64,000 nt of DNA from Hippophae tibetana (taxonomy: Eukaryota > Streptophyta > Magnoliopsida > Rosales > Elaeagnaceae): positions 1,736,001 through 1,800,000 of the forward strand of contig JAZDXN010000013.1 in NCBI GenBank assembly GCA_037013495.1, in the 5' to 3' direction. Both the position numbers and the translations under genes were made by a program. Position 1 is the stretch's first letter, and each line of letters starts with the position of its first letter. Shown here piece by piece: positions 12,721-28,100 of this stretch. The notes beneath the pieces were generated by a model. That model ran no database searches, had not been told where the DNA came from, and saw only the letters and a program-made list of their open reading frames with translations.

Positions 12721-15700
12721 TTAGACACATTGATGGAGCATTCTATAACTTGGAACCTGTAGCTTTGATACCTCAATGTACTTCAATTATGGTCAAACTC
12801 AGGATTGCATGTCAAAGCGGAGAGGCACTTCGTTGTAGATTCCTAGGTTTAGAAACACCTTATCCTTTTGCACACAACTGTATTCAATTTCATTAAAAAT
12901 AGATTCATCTTCTTCTAGTCCTTGAAACTCAACAAGCCATAAAGGACATGAAAAGATTTGAATGCATTAAGCAAATTTTTTTGGTAACATGAGCATTTTA
13001 TATTTGGGTTTTTAGTCAATTTGTCTATGTTAAGTTTGAAGTAATCTTTACAAATGGTACTTTCTTTGTATCATTAGTAAAAGAAATATCTTCGAAACAT
13101 CCTTCTAGAAATTAGTTACTTGTTATTGAAGGGGTTTTCCTAATTACAGTTGGTTCCAAAATAACGAAGAGGTCTCATTTCATATGCTACTTTTTTGATG
13201 AGAGCTAATTAATCTATGCATAATTTAACGATGCAAAGTGTCAGACACATGCTCCTGTGTATCTTCCTTCAATGGCAAGGTACGTGATCGGTTAAGCAAG
13301 AAACATTAAATACTTACATCCACATTGCTTCTATGTATAATATTTTGTCACTTATGTTTTATCTTACCCTTTCTAGCGAACAAGATATATTTGCTCATCA
13401 TTGTGGCAAACCTATATAAACAAAATCATTTTGCAGGTAGACATATTGATGGAGCATTCTATAACTTGGAACCTGTAGCTTTGATACCTCAATGTACTTC
13501 AATTATGGTCAAACTCATGATTGCATGTCAAAGCGGAGAGGCACTTCGTTGTAGATTCCTAGGTTCAGAAACACCTTATCCTTTTGCACACAACTGTATT
13601 CAATTTCATTAAAAATATATTCATCATCTTCTAGTCCTTGAAACTCAACAGGCCATAAAGGAGATGAAAAGATTTGAATGTATTAAGCAAATATTTTTGG
13701 TAACTTGATCATTTTATATTTGGGTTTTTAGTCAATTTCTCTATCTGAAGTTTGAAGTAATCTTTACAAATGGTACTTTCTTTGTATCATTAGTAAAAGA
13801 AATATCTTCGAAACAAGCTTCTAGAAATTAGTTACTTGTTATTGAAGGGGTTTTCCTAGTTACAGTTGGTTCCAAAATAACGAAGAGGTCTCATTTCATA
13901 TGCTACTTTTTTGATGAGAGCTAATTAATCTATGCATAATTTAACGATGCAAGGTGTCAGACAGACGCTCCTGCGTATCTTCCTTCAATGGGAAGGTACC
14001 TGATCGGTTAACCACGAAACATTAAATACTTACATCCACATTGCTTCTATGTATAATATTTTGTCACTTATGTTTTATCTTACACTTTCTAGCGAACAAG
14101 ATATATTTGCTCATCATTGTGGCAAAACAATCTAAACAAAATAATTTTGCAGTTAGACATATTGATGGAGCATTCTATAACTTGGAACCTGTAGCTTTGA
14201 TACCTCAATGTACTTCAATTATGGTCAAACTCATGATTGCATGTCAAAGCGGAGAGGCACTTCGTTGTAGATTCCTAGTTTCAGATACACCTTATCCTTA
14301 TGCACACAACTGTATTCAATTTCATTAAAAATATATTCATCATCTTCTAGTCCTTGAAACTCAAGACGCCATAAAGGAGATGAAAAGATTTGAATGTATT
14401 AAGCAAATTTTTTTGGTAACTTGAGCATTTTATATTTGGGTTTTTAGTCAATTTCTCTATGTGAAGTTTGAAGTAATCTTTACAAATGGTACTTTCTTTG
14501 TATCATTAGTAAAAGAAATATCATCGAAACAAGCTTCTAGAAATTAGTTACTTGTTATTGAAGGGGTTTTCCTAGTTACAGTTGGTTCCAAAATAACGAA
14601 GAGGTCTCATTTCATATGCTACTTTTTTTATGAGAGCTAATTAATCTATGTATAATTTAATGATGCAAAGTGTCAGACACACGCTCTTGCGTATCTTCCT
14701 TCAATGGCAAGGTACGTGATCGGTTAACCACGAAACATTAAATACTTACATCCACATTGCTTCTATGTATAATATTTTGTCACTTATGTTTTATCTTACC
14801 CTTTCTAGCGAACAAGATATATTTGCTCATCATTGTGGCAAACCTATATAAACAAAATCATTTTGCAGGTAGACATATTGATGGAGCATTCTATAACTTG
14901 GAACCTGTAGTTTTGATACCTCAATGTACTTCAATTATGGTAAAACTCATGATTGCATGTCAAAGCGGAGAGGCACTTCGTTGTAGATTCCTAGTTTCAG
15001 ATACACCTTATCCTTATGCACACAACTGTATTCAATTTCATTAAAAATATATTCATCATCTTCTAGTCCTTGAAACTCAAGACGCCATAAAGGAGATGAA
15101 AAGATTTGAATGTATTAAGCAAATTTTTTTGGTAACTTGAGCATTTTATATTTGGGTTTTTAGTCAATTTCTCTATGTGAAGTTTGAAGTAATCTTTACA
15201 AATGGTACTTTCTTTGTATCATTAGTAAAAGAAATATCATCGAAACAAGCTTCTAGAAATTAGTTACTTGTTATTGAAGGGGTTTTCCTAGTTACAGTTG
15301 GTTCCAAAATAACGAAGAGGTCTCATTTCATATGCTACTTTTTTGATGAGAGCTAATTAATCTATGCATAATTTAACGATGCAAAGTGTCAGACACACGC
15401 TCCTGCGTATCTTCCTTCAATGGCAAGGTACCTGATCGGTTAACCACGAAACATTAAATACTTACATCCACATTGCTTCTATGTATAATATTTTGTCACT
15501 TATGTTTTATCTTACACTTTCTAGCGAACAAGATATATTTGCTCGTAATTGTGGCAAAACAATCTAAACAAAATAATTTTATAGTTAGACATATTGATGG
15601 AGCATTCTATAACTTGGAACCTGTAGTTTTGATACCTCAATGTACTTCAATTATGGTAAAACTCATGATTGCATGTCAAAGCGGAGAGGCACTTCGTTGT

Positions 15701-17732
15701 AGATTCCTAGGTTCAGAAACACCTTATCCTTTTGCACACAACTGTATTCAATTTCATTAAAAATATATTCATCATCTTCTAGTCCTTGAAACTCAACAGG
15801 CCATAAAGGAGATGAAAAGATTTGAATGTATTAAGCAAATTTTTTTGGTAACTTGAGCATTTTATATTTGGGTTTTTAGTCAATTTCTCTATGTGAAGTT
15901 TGAAGTAATCTTTACAAATGGTACTTTCTTTGTATCATTAGTAAAAGAAATATCTTCGAAACAAGCTTCTAGAAATTAGTTACTTGTTATTGAAGGAATT
16001 TTCCTAGTTACAGTTGGTTCCAAAATAACGAAGAGGTCTCATTTCATATGCTACTTTTTTGATGAGAGCTAATTAATCTATGCATAATTTAACGATGCAA
16101 GGTGTCAGACACACGCTCCTGCGTATCTTCCTTCAATGGGAAGGTACCTGATTGGTTAACCACGAAACATTAAATACTTACATCCACATTGCTTCTATGT
16201 ATAATATTTTGTCACTTATGTTTTATCTTACACTTTCTAGCGAACAAGATATATTTGCTCATCATTGTGGCAAAACAATCTAAACAAAATAATTTTGCAG
16301 TTAGACACATTGATGGAGCATTCTATAACTTGGAACCTGTAGCTTTGATACCTCAATGTACTTCAATTATGGTCAAACTCATGATTGCATGTCAAAGCGG
16401 AGAGGCACTTCGTTGTAGATTCCTAGGTTCAGAAACACCTTATCCTTATGCACACAATTTTATTCAATTTCATTAAAAATATATTCATCATCTTCTAGTC
16501 CTTGAAACTCAACAGGCCATAAAGGAGAAGAAAAGATTTGAATGCATTAAGCAAATTTTTTTGGTAACTTGAGCATTTTATATTTGGGTTTTTAGTCAAT
16601 TTGTCTATGTTAAGTTTGAAGTAATCTTTACAAATGGTACTTTCTTTGTATCATTAGTAAAAGAAATATCTTCGAAACAAGCTTCTATAAATTAGTTAGT
16701 TGTTATTGAAGGGGTTTTCCTAATTACAGTTGGTTCCAAAATAACGAAGAGGTCTCATTTCATATGCTACTTTTTTGATGAGAGCTAATTAATCTATGCA
16801 TAATTTAACGATGCAAAGTGTCAGACACATGCTCCTGTGTATCTTCCTTCAATGGCAAGGTACGTGATCGGTTTACAACGAAACATTAAATACTTACATC
16901 CACATTGCTTCTATGTATAATATTTTGTCACTTATGTTTTATCTTACCCTTTCTAGCGAACAAGATATATTTGCTCGTCATTGTGGCAAACCTATCTAAA
17001 CAAAATCATTTTGCAGGTAGACATATTGATGGAGCATTCTATAACTTGGAACCTGTAGTTTTGATACCTCAATATACTTCAATTATGGTAAAACTCATGA
17101 TTGCATGTCAAAGCGGAGAGGCACTTCGTTGTAGATTCCTAGTTTCAGATACACCTTATCCTTATGCACACAACTGTATTCAATTTCATTAAAAATATAT
17201 TCATCATCTTCTAGTCCTTGAAACTCAAGACGCCATAAAGGAGATGAAAAGATTTGAATGTATTAAGCAAATTTTTTTGGTAACTTGAGCATTTTATATT
17301 TGGGTTTTTAGTCAATTTCTCTATGTGAAGTTTGAAGTAATCTTTACAAATGGTACTTTCTTTGTATCATTAGTAAAAGAAATATCATCGAAACAAGCTT
17401 CTAGAAATTAGTTACTTGTTATTGAAGGGGTTTTCCTAGTTACAGTTGGTTCCAAAATAACGAAGAGGTCTCATTTCATATGCTACTTTTTTGATGAGAG
17501 CTAATTAATCTATGCATAATTTAACGATGCAAAGTGTCAGACACACGCTCCTGCGTATCTTCCTTCAATGGCAAGGTACCTGATCGGTTAACCACGAAAC
17601 ATTAAATACTTACATCCACATTGCTTCTATGTATAATATTTTGTCACTTATGTTTTATCTTACACTTTATAGCGAACAAGATATATTTGCTCATCATTGT
17701 GGCAAAACAATCTAAACAAAATAATTTTGCAG
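12721..17732 (+). repeat. 7-monomer higher-order repeat, copy 2 (5012 bp)
   Basis: Monomers anchored at 13325, 14041, 14757, 15473, 16189, 16905 and 17621 reappear in the same order 5012 bp later. Rare private variants are shared position by position: 'aaatatttttggtaacttgatc' region near 13690, 'ctctatctgaag', 'ctcaagacgccat', 'aatatcatcgaaac', 'aattttatagttag' and 'cctcaatatacttc'. The two copies look identical over long stretches by eye, which implies very recent duplication. An assembly duplication should also be excluded. Confidence 0.9.
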
Positions 17733-20700
17733 TTAGACACATTGATGGAGCATTCTATAACTTGGAACCTGTAGCTTTGATACCTCAATGTACTTCAATT
17801 ATGGTCAAACTCAGGATTGCATGTCAAAGCGGAGAGGCACTTCGTTGTAGATTCCTAGGTTTAGAAACACCTTATCCTTTTGCACACAACTGTATTCAAT
17901 TTCATTAAAAATAGATTCATCTTCTTCTAGTCCTTGAAACTCAACAAGCCATAAAGGACATGAAAAGATTTGAATGCATTAAGCAAATTTTTTTGGTAAC
18001 ATGAGCATTTTATATTTGGGTTTTTAGTCAATTTGTCTATGTTAAGTTTGAAGTAATCTTTACAAATGGTACTTTCTTTGTATCATTAGTAAAAGAAATA
18101 TCTTCGAAACATCCTTCTAGAAATTAGTTACTTGTTATTGAAGGGGTTTTCCTAATTACAGTTGGTTCCAAAATAACGAAGAGGTCTCATTTCATATGCT
18201 ACTTTTTTGATGAGAGCTAATTAATCTATGCATAATTTAACGATGCAAAGTGTCAGACACATGCTCCTGTGTATCTTCCTTCAATGGCAAGGTACGTGAT
18301 CGGTTAAGCAAGAAACATTAAATACTTACATCCACATTGCTTCTATGTATAATATTTTGTCACTTATGTTTTATCTTACCCTTTCTAGCGAACAAGATAT
18401 ATTTGCTCATCATTGTGGCAAACCTATATAAACAAAATCATTTTGCAGGTAGACATATTGATGGAGCATTCTATAACTTGGAACCTGTAGCTTTGATACC
18501 TCAATGTACTTCAATTATGGTCAAACTCATGATTGCATGTCAAAGCGGAGAGGCACTTCGTTGTAGATTCCTAGGTTCAGAAACACCTTATCCTTTTGCA
18601 CACAACTGTATTCAATTTCATTAAAAATATATTCATCATCTTCTAGTCCTTGAAACTCAACAGGCCATAAAGGAGATGAAAAGATTTGAATGTATTAAGC
18701 AAATATTTTTGGTAACTTGATCATTTTATATTTGGGTTTTTAGTCAATTTCTCTATCTGAAGTTTGAAGTAATCTTTACAAATGGTACTTTCTTTGTATC
18801 ATTAGTAAAAGAAATATCTTCGAAACAAGCTTCTAGAAATTAGTTACTTGTTATTGAAGGGGTTTTCCTAGTTACAGTTGGTTCCAAAATAACGAAGAGG
18901 TCTCATTTCATATGCTACTTTTTTGATGAGAGCTAATTAATCTATGCATAATTTAACGATGCAAGGTGTCAGACAGACGCTCCTGCGTATCTTCCTTCAA
19001 TGGGAAGGTACCTGATCGGTTAACCACGAAACATTAAATACTTACATCCACATTGCTTCTATGTATAATATTTTGTCACTTATGTTTTATCTTACACTTT
19101 CTAGCGAACAAGATATATTTGCTCATCATTGTGGCAAAACAATCTAAACAAAATAATTTTGCAGTTAGACATATTGATGGAGCATTCTATAACTTGGAAC
19201 CTGTAGCTTTGATACCTCAATGTACTTCAATTATGGTCAAACTCATGATTGCATGTCAAAGCGGAGAGGCACTTCGTTGTAGATTCCTAGTTTCAGATAC
19301 ACCTTATCCTTATGCACACAACTGTATTCAATTTCATTAAAAATATATTCATCATCTTCTAGTCCTTGAAACTCAAGACGCCATAAAGGAGATGAAAAGA
19401 TTTGAATGTATTAAGCAAATTTTTTTGGTAACTTGAGCATTTTATATTTGGGTTTTTAGTCAATTTCTCTATGTGAAGTTTGAAGTAATCTTTACAAATG
19501 GTACTTTCTTTGTATCATTAGTAAAAGAAATATCATCGAAACAAGCTTCTAGAAATTAGTTACTTGTTATTGAAGGGGTTTTCCTAGTTACAGTTGGTTC
19601 CAAAATAACGAAGAGGTCTCATTTCATATGCTACTTTTTTTATGAGAGCTAATTAATCTATGTATAATTTAATGATGCAAAGTGTCAGACACACGCTCTT
19701 GCGTATCTTCCTTCAATGGCAAGGTACGTGATCGGTTAACCACGAAACATTAAATACTTACATCCACATTGCTTCTATGTATAATATTTTGTCACTTATG
19801 TTTTATCTTACCCTTTCTAGCGAACAAGATATATTTGCTCATCATTGTGGCAAACCTATATAAACAAAATCATTTTGCAGGTAGACATATTGATGGAGCA
19901 TTCTATAACTTGGAACCTGTAGTTTTGATACCTCAATGTACTTCAATTATGGTAAAACTCATGATTGCATGTCAAAGCGGAGAGGCACTTCGTTGTAGAT
20001 TCCTAGTTTCAGATACACCTTATCCTTATGCACACAACTGTATTCAATTTCATTAAAAATATATTCATCATCTTCTAGTCCTTGAAACTCAAGACGCCAT
20101 AAAGGAGATGAAAAGATTTGAATGTATTAAGCAAATTTTTTTGGTAACTTGAGCATTTTATATTTGGGTTTTTAGTCAATTTCTCTATGTGAAGTTTGAA
20201 GTAATCTTTACAAATGGTACTTTCTTTGTATCATTAGTAAAAGAAATATCATCGAAACAAGCTTCTAGAAATTAGTTACTTGTTATTGAAGGGGTTTTCC
20301 TAGTTACAGTTGGTTCCAAAATAACGAAGAGGTCTCATTTCATATGCTACTTTTTTGATGAGAGCTAATTAATCTATGCATAATTTAACGATGCAAAGTG
20401 TCAGACACACGCTCCTGCGTATCTTCCTTCAATGGCAAGGTACCTGATCGGTTAACCACGAAACATTAAATACTTACATCCACATTGCTTCTATGTATAA
20501 TATTTTGTCACTTATGTTTTATCTTACACTTTCTAGCGAACAAGATATATTTGCTCGTAATTGTGGCAAAACAATCTAAACAAAATAATTTTATAGTTAG
20601 ACATATTGATGGAGCATTCTATAACTTGGAACCTGTAGTTTTGATACCTCAATGTACTTCAATTATGGTAAAACTCATGATTGCATGTCAAAGCGGAGAG

Positions 20701-22744
20701 GCACTTCGTTGTAGATTCCTAGGTTCAGAAACACCTTATCCTTTTGCACACAACTGTATTCAATTTCATTAAAAATATATTCATCATCTTCTAGTCCTTG
20801 AAACTCAACAGGCCATAAAGGAGATGAAAAGATTTGAATGTATTAAGCAAATTTTTTTGGTAACTTGAGCATTTTATATTTGGGTTTTTAGTCAATTTCT
20901 CTATGTGAAGTTTGAAGTAATCTTTACAAATGGTACTTTCTTTGTATCATTAGTAAAAGAAATATCTTCGAAACAAGCTTCTAGAAATTAGTTACTTGTT
21001 ATTGAAGGAGTTTTCCTAGTTACAGTTGGTTCCAAAATAACGAAGAGGTCTCATTTCATATGCTACTTTTTTGATGAGAGCTAATTAATCTATGCATAAT
21101 TTAACGATGCAAGGTGTCAGACACACGCTCCTGCGTATCTTCCTTCAATGGGAAGGTACCTGATCGGTTAACCACGAAACATTAAATACTTACATCCACA
21201 TTGCTTCTATGTATAATATTTTGTCACTTATGTTTTATCTTACACTTTCTAGCGAACAAGATATATTTGCTCATCATTGTGGCAAAACAATCTAAACAAA
21301 ATAATTTTGCAGTTAGACACATTGATGGAGCATTCTATAACTTGGAACCTGTAGCTTTGATACCTCAATGTACTTCAATTATGGTCAAACTCATGATTGC
21401 ATGTCAAAGCGGAGAGGCACTTCGTTGTAGATTCCTAGGTTCAGAAACACCTTATCCTTATGCACACAATTTTATTCAATTTCATTAAAAATATATTCAT
21501 CATCTTCTAGTCCTTGAAACTCAACAGGCCATAAAGGAGAAGAAAAGATTTGAATGCATTAAGCAAATTTTTTTGGTAACTTGAGCATTTTATATTTGGG
21601 TTTTTAGTCAATTTGTCTATGTTAAGTTTGAAGTAATCTTTACAAATGGTACTTTCTTTGTATCATTAGTAAAAGAAATATCTTCGAAACAAGCTTCTAT
21701 AAATTAGTTAGTTGTTATTGAAGGGGTTTTCCTAATTACAGTTGGTTCCAAAATAACGAAGAGGTCTCATTTCATATGCTACTTTTTTGATGAGAGCTAA
21801 TTAATCTATGCATAATTTAACGATGCAAAGTGTCAGACACATGCTCCTGTGTATCTTCCTTCAATGGCAAGGTACGTGATCGGTTTACAACGAAACATTA
21901 AATACTTACATCCACATTGCTTCTATGTATAATATTTTGTCACTTATGTTTTATCTTACCCTTTCTAGCGAACAAGATATATTTGCTCGTCATTGTGGCA
22001 AACCTATCTAAACAAAATCATTTTGCAGGTAGACATATTGATGGAGCATTCTATAACTTGGAACCTGTAGTTTTGATACCTCAATATACTTCAATTATGG
22101 TAAAACTCATGATTGCATGTCAAAGCGGAGAGGCACTTCGTTGTAGATTCCTAGTTTCAGATACACCTTATCCTTATGCACACAACTGTATTCAATTTCA
22201 TTAAAAATATATTCATCATCTTCTAGTCCTTGAAACTCAAGACGCCATAAAGGAGATGAAAAGATTTGAATGTATTAAGCAAATTTTTTTGGTAACTTGA
22301 GCATTTTATATTTGGGTTTTTAGTCAATTTCTCTATGTGAAGTTTGAAGTAATCTTTACAAATGGTACTTTCTTTGTATCATTAGTAAAAGAAATATCAT
22401 CGAAACAAGCTTCTAGAAATTAGTTACTTGTTATTGAAGGGGTTTTCCTAGTTACAGTTGGTTCCAAAATAACGAAGAGGTCTCATTTCATATGCTACTT
22501 TTTTGATGAGAGCTAATTAATCTATGCATAATTTAACGATGCAAAGTGTCAGACACACGCTCCTGCGTATCTTCCTTCAATGGCAAGGTACCTGATCGGT
22601 TAACCACGAAACATTAAATACTTACATCCACATTGCTTCTATGTATAATATTTTGTCACTTATGTTTTATCTTACACTTTCTAGCGAACAAGATATATTT
22701 GCTCATCATTGTGGCAAAACAATCTAAACAAAATAATTTTGGAG
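17733..22744 (+). repeat. 7-monomer higher-order repeat, copy 3 (5012 bp)
   Basis: Second near-identical copy of the block before it; monomers anchored at 18337, 19053, 19769, 20485, 21201, 21917 and 22633 correspond one for one. A few small differences exist (for example near 15997/21009 and near 22741), so the copies are not literally the same sequence. Similarity to the start of the block continues to about 22.95 kb, then fades into a run of A-type monomers. Confidence 0.9.
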
Positions 22745-25244
22745 TTAGACACATTGATGGAGCATTCTATAACTTGGAACCTGTAGCTTTGATACCTCAA
22801 TGTACTTCAATTATGGTCAAACTCAGGATTGCATGTCAAAGCGGAGAGGCACTTCGTTGTAGATTCCTAGGTTTAGAAACACCTTATCCTTTTGCACACA
22901 ACTGTATTCAATTTCATTAAAAATAGATTCATCTTCTTCTAGTCCTTGAAACTCAACAAGCCATAAAGGAGATGAAAAGATTTGAATGCATTAAGCAAAT
23001 TTTTTTGGTAACATGAGCATTTTATATTTGGGTTTTTAGTCAATTTGTCTATGTTAAGTTTGAAGTAATCTTTACAAATAGTACTTTCTTTGTATCATTA
23101 GTAAAAGAAATATCTTCGAAACAAGCTTCTAGAAATTAGTTAGTTGTTATTGAAGGGGTTTTCCTAATTACAGTTGGTTCCAAAATAACGAAGAGGTCTC
23201 ATTTCATATGCTACTTTTTTTATGAGAGCTAATTAATCTATGCATAATTTAACGATGCAAAGTGTCAGACACACGCTCCTGCGTATCTTCCTTCAATGGC
23301 AAGGTACCTGATCGGTTAACCACGAAACATTAAATACTTACATCCACATTGCTTCTATGTATAATATTTTGTCACTTATGTTTTATCTTACACTTTCTAG
23401 CGAACAAGATATATTTGCTCATCATTGTGGCAAAACAATCTAAACAAAATAATTTTGCAGTTAGACACATTGATGGAGCATTCTATAACTTGGAACCTGT
23501 AGCTTTGATACCTCAATGTACTTCAATTATGGTCAAACTCATGATTGCATGTCAAAGCGGAGAGGCACTTCGTTGTAGATTCCTAGATTTAGAAACACCT
23601 TATCCTTTTGCACACAACTGTATTCAATTTCATTAAAAATAGATTCATCTTCTTCTAGTCCTTGAAACTCAACAAGCCATAAAGGAGATGAAAAGATTTG
23701 AATGCATTAAGCAAATTTTTTTGGTAACATGAGCATTTTATATTAGGGTTTTTAGTCAATTTGTCTATGTTAAGTTTGAAGTAATCTTTACAAATGGTAC
23801 TTTCTTTGTATCATTAGTAAAAGAAATATCTTCGAAACAAGCTTCTAGAAATTAGTTAGTTGTTATTGAAGGGGTTTTCCTAATTACAGTTGGTTCCAAA
23901 ATAACGAAGAGGTCTCATTTCATATGCTACTTTTTTGATGAGAGCTAATTAATCTATGCATAATTTAACGATGCAAAGTGTCAGACACACGCTCCTGCGT
24001 ATCTTCCTTCAATGGCAAGGTACCTGATCGGTTAAGCAGGAAACATTAAATACTTACATCCACATTGCCTCTATGTATAATATTTTGTCACTTATGTTTT
24101 ATCTTACACTTTCTAGCGAACAAGATATATTTGCTCATCATTGTGGCAAAACAATCTAAACAAAATAATTTTGCAGTTAGACATATTGATGGAGCATTCT
24201 ATAACTTGGAACCTGTAGCTTTGATACCTCAATGTACTGCAATTATGGTCAAACTCTTGATTGCATGTCAAAGCGGAGAGGCACTTCGTTGTAGATTCCT
24301 AGGTTCAGAAACACCTTATCCTTTTGCACACAACTGTATTCAATTTCATTAAAAATGTATTCATCATCTTCTAGTCCTTGAAACTCAACAAGCCATAAAG
24401 GAGATGAAAAGATTTGAATGTATTAAGCAAATTTTTTTGGTAACTTGAGCATTTTATATTTGGGTTTTTAATCAATTTCTCTATGTGAAGTTTGAAGTAA
24501 TCTTTACAAATGGTACTTTCTTTGTATCATTAGTAAAAGAAATATCTTCGAAACAAGGTTCTAGAAATTTGTTACTTGTTATTGAAGGGGTTTTCCTAGT
24601 TACAGTTGGTTCCAAAATAATGAAGATATCTCATTTCATATGCTACTTTTTTGATGAGAGCTAATTAATCTATGCATAATTTAACGATGCAAAGTGTCAG
24701 ACACACGCTCCTGCGTATCTTCCTTCAATGGCAAGGTACCTGATCGGTTAACCACGAAACATTAAATACTTACATCCACATTGCTTCTATGTATAATATT
24801 TTGTCACTTATGTTTTATCTTACACTTTCTAGCGAACAAGATATATTTGCTCGTAATTGTGGCAAAACAATCTAAACAAAATAATTTTGCAGTAGACATA
24901 TTGATGGAGCATTCTATAACTTGGAACCTGTAGCTTTGATACCTCAATGTACTGCAATTATGGTCAAACTCATGATTGCATGTCAAAGCAGAGAGGCACT
25001 TCGTTGTAGATTCCTATGTTCAGAAACACCTTATCCTTTTGCACACAACTGTATTCAATTTCATTAAAAATGTATTCATCATCTTCTAGTCCTTGAAACT
25101 CAACAAGCCATAAAGGAGATGAAAAGATTTGAATGTATTAAGCAAATTTTTTTGGTAACTTGAGCATTTTATATTTGGGTTTTTAGTCAATTTCTCTATG
25201 TGAAGTTTGAAGTAATCTTTACAAATGGTACTTTCTTTGTATCA

Positions 25245-27923
25245 TTAGTAAAAGAAATATCTTCGAAACAAGGTTCTAGAAATTTGTTACTTGTTATTGA
25301 AGGGGTTTTCCTAGTTACAGTTGGTTCCAAAATAATGAAGATATCTCATTTCATATGCTACTTTTTTTATGAGAGCTAATTAATCTATGCATAATTTAAC
25401 GATGCAAAGTGTCAGACACACGCTCCTGCGTATCTTCCTTCAATGGCAAGGTACCTGATCGGTTAACCACGAAACATTAAATACTTACATCCACATTGCT
25501 TCTATGTATAATATTTTGTCACTTATGTTTTATCTTACACTTTCTAGCGAACAAGATATATTTGCTCGTAATTGTGGCAAAACAATCTAAACAAAATAAT
25601 TTTGCAGTAGACATATTGATGGAGCATTCTATAACTTGGAACCTGTAGTTTTGATACCTCAATGTACTTCAATTATGGTAAAACTCATGATTGCATGTCA
25701 AAGCGGAGAGGCACTTCGTTGTAGATTCCTAGGTTCAGAAACACCTTATCCTTTTGCACACAACTGTATTCAATTTCATTAAAAATATATTCATCATCTT
25801 CTAGTCCTTGAAACTCAACAGGCCATAAAGGCAAAGATTTGAATGTATTAAGCAAATTTTTTGGTAACTTGAGCATTTTATATTTGGGTTTTTAGTCAAT
25901 TTCTCTATGTGAAGTTTGAAGTAACTTTACAAATGGTACTTTCATTGTATCATTAGTAAAAGAAATATCTTTGAAACAAGCTTCTAGAAATTAGTTACTT
26001 GTTATTGAAGGGGTTTTCCTAATTACAGTTGGTTCCAAAATAACGAAGAGGTCTCATTTCATATGCTACTTTTTTGATGAGAGCTAATTAATCTATGCAT
26101 AATTTAACGATGCAAGGTGTCAGACACACGCTCCTGCGTATCTTCCTTCAATGGCAAGGTACCTGATCGGTTAACCACGAAACATTAAATACTTACATCC
26201 ACATTGCTTCTATGTATAATATTTTGTCACTTATGTTTTATCTTACACTTTCTAGCGAACAAGATATATTTGCTCATCATTGTGGCAAAACAATCTAAAC
26301 AAAATAATTTTGCAGGTAGACATATTGATGGAGCATTCTATAACTTGGAACCTGTAGCTTTGATACCTCAATGTACTTCAATTATGGTCAAACTCATGAT
26401 TGCATGTCAAAGCGGAGAGGCACTTCGTTGTAGATTCCTAGGTTCAGAAACACCTTATCCTTTTGCACACAACTGTATTCAATTTCATTAAAAATATATT
26501 CATCATCTTCTAGTCCTTGAAACTCAACAGGCCATAAAGGAGATGAAAAGATTTGAATGTATTAAGCAAATTTTTTTGGTAACTTGAGCATTTTATATTT
26601 GGGTTTTTAGTCAATTTCTCTATGTGAAGTTTGAAGTAATCTTTACAAATGGTACTTTCTTTGTATCATTAGTAAAAGAAATATCTTCGAAACAAGCTTC
26701 TAGAAATTACTTACTTGTTATTGAACGGATTTTCCTAATTATAGTTGGTTCCAAAATAACGAAGAGGTCTCATTTCATATGCTACTTTTTTTATGAGAGC
26801 TAATTAATCTATGCATAATTTAACGATGCAAAGTGTCAGACACACGCTCCTGCGTATCTTCCTTCAATGGCAAGGTACCTGATCGGTTAACCACGAAACA
26901 TTAAATACTTACATCCACATTGCTTCTATGTATAATATTTTGTCACTTATGTTTTATCTTACACTTTCTAGCGAACAAGATATATTTGCTCATCATTGTG
27001 GCAAAACAATCTAAACAAAATAATTTTGCTGTTAGACATATTGATGGAGCATTCTATAACTTGGAACCTGTAGCTTTGATACCTCAATGTACTTCAATTA
27101 TGGTCAAACTCATGATTGCATGTCAAATGGGAGAGGCACTTCGTTGTAGATTCCTAGGTTCAGAAACACCTTATCCTTTTGCACACAACTGTATTCAATT
27201 TCATTAAAAATATATTCATCATCTTCTAGTCATTGAAACTCAACAGGCCATAAAGGAGATGAAAAGATTTGAATGTATTAAGTAAATATTTTTGGTAACT
27301 TGAGCATTTTATATTTGGGTTTTTAGTCAATTTCTCTATGTGAAGTTTGAAGTAATCTTTACAAATGGTACTTTCTTTGTATCATTAGTAAAAGAAATTT
27401 CTTCGAAACAAGCTTCTAGAAATTAGTTACTTGTTATTGAAGGGGTTTTCCTAATTACAGTTGGTTCCAAAATAACGAAGAGGTCTCATTTCATATGCTA
27501 CTTTTTTGATGAGAGCTAATTAATCTATGCATAATTTAACAATGCAAGGTGTCAGACACACGCTCCTGCGTATCTTCCTTCAATGGCAAGGTACCTGATC
27601 GGTTAACCACGAAACATTAAATACTTACATCCACATTGCTTCTATGTATAATATTTTGTCACTTATGTTTTATCTTACACTTTCTAGCGAACAAGATATA
27701 TTTGCTCATCATTGTGGCAAAACAATCTAAACAAAATAATTTTGCAGTTAGACATATTGATGGAGCATTCTATAACTTGGAACCTGTAGCTTTGATACCT
27801 CAATGTACTTCAATTATGGTCAAACTCATGATTGCATGTCAAAGCGGAGAGGCACTTCGTTGTAGATTCCTAGGTTTAGAAACACCTTATCCTTTTGCAC
27901 ACAACTGTATTCAATTTCATTAA
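25245..27923 (+). repeat. 4-monomer higher-order repeat, copy 1
   Basis: Matches 28101-30779 at an offset of 2856 bp (four monomers minus 8). The block carries a distinctive short monomer (anchors 25496 to 26204, 708 bp) with 'gcagtagac', 'ggccataaaggcaaag' and 'gaagtaactttac', followed by a unit with 'agaaattacttacttg' and one with 'gtattaagtaaat'. The same small deletions in both copies show that they arose once and were then amplified. Confidence 0.85.
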
Positions 27924-28100
27924 AAATAGATTCATCTTCTTCTAGTCCTTGAAACTCAACAAGCCATAAAGGAGATGAAAAGATTTGAATGCATTAAGCA
28001 AATTTTTTTGGTAACATGAGCATTTTATATTTGGGTTTTTAGTCAATTTCTCTATGTGAAGTTTGAAGTAATCTTTTCAAATGGTACTTTCTTTGTATCA

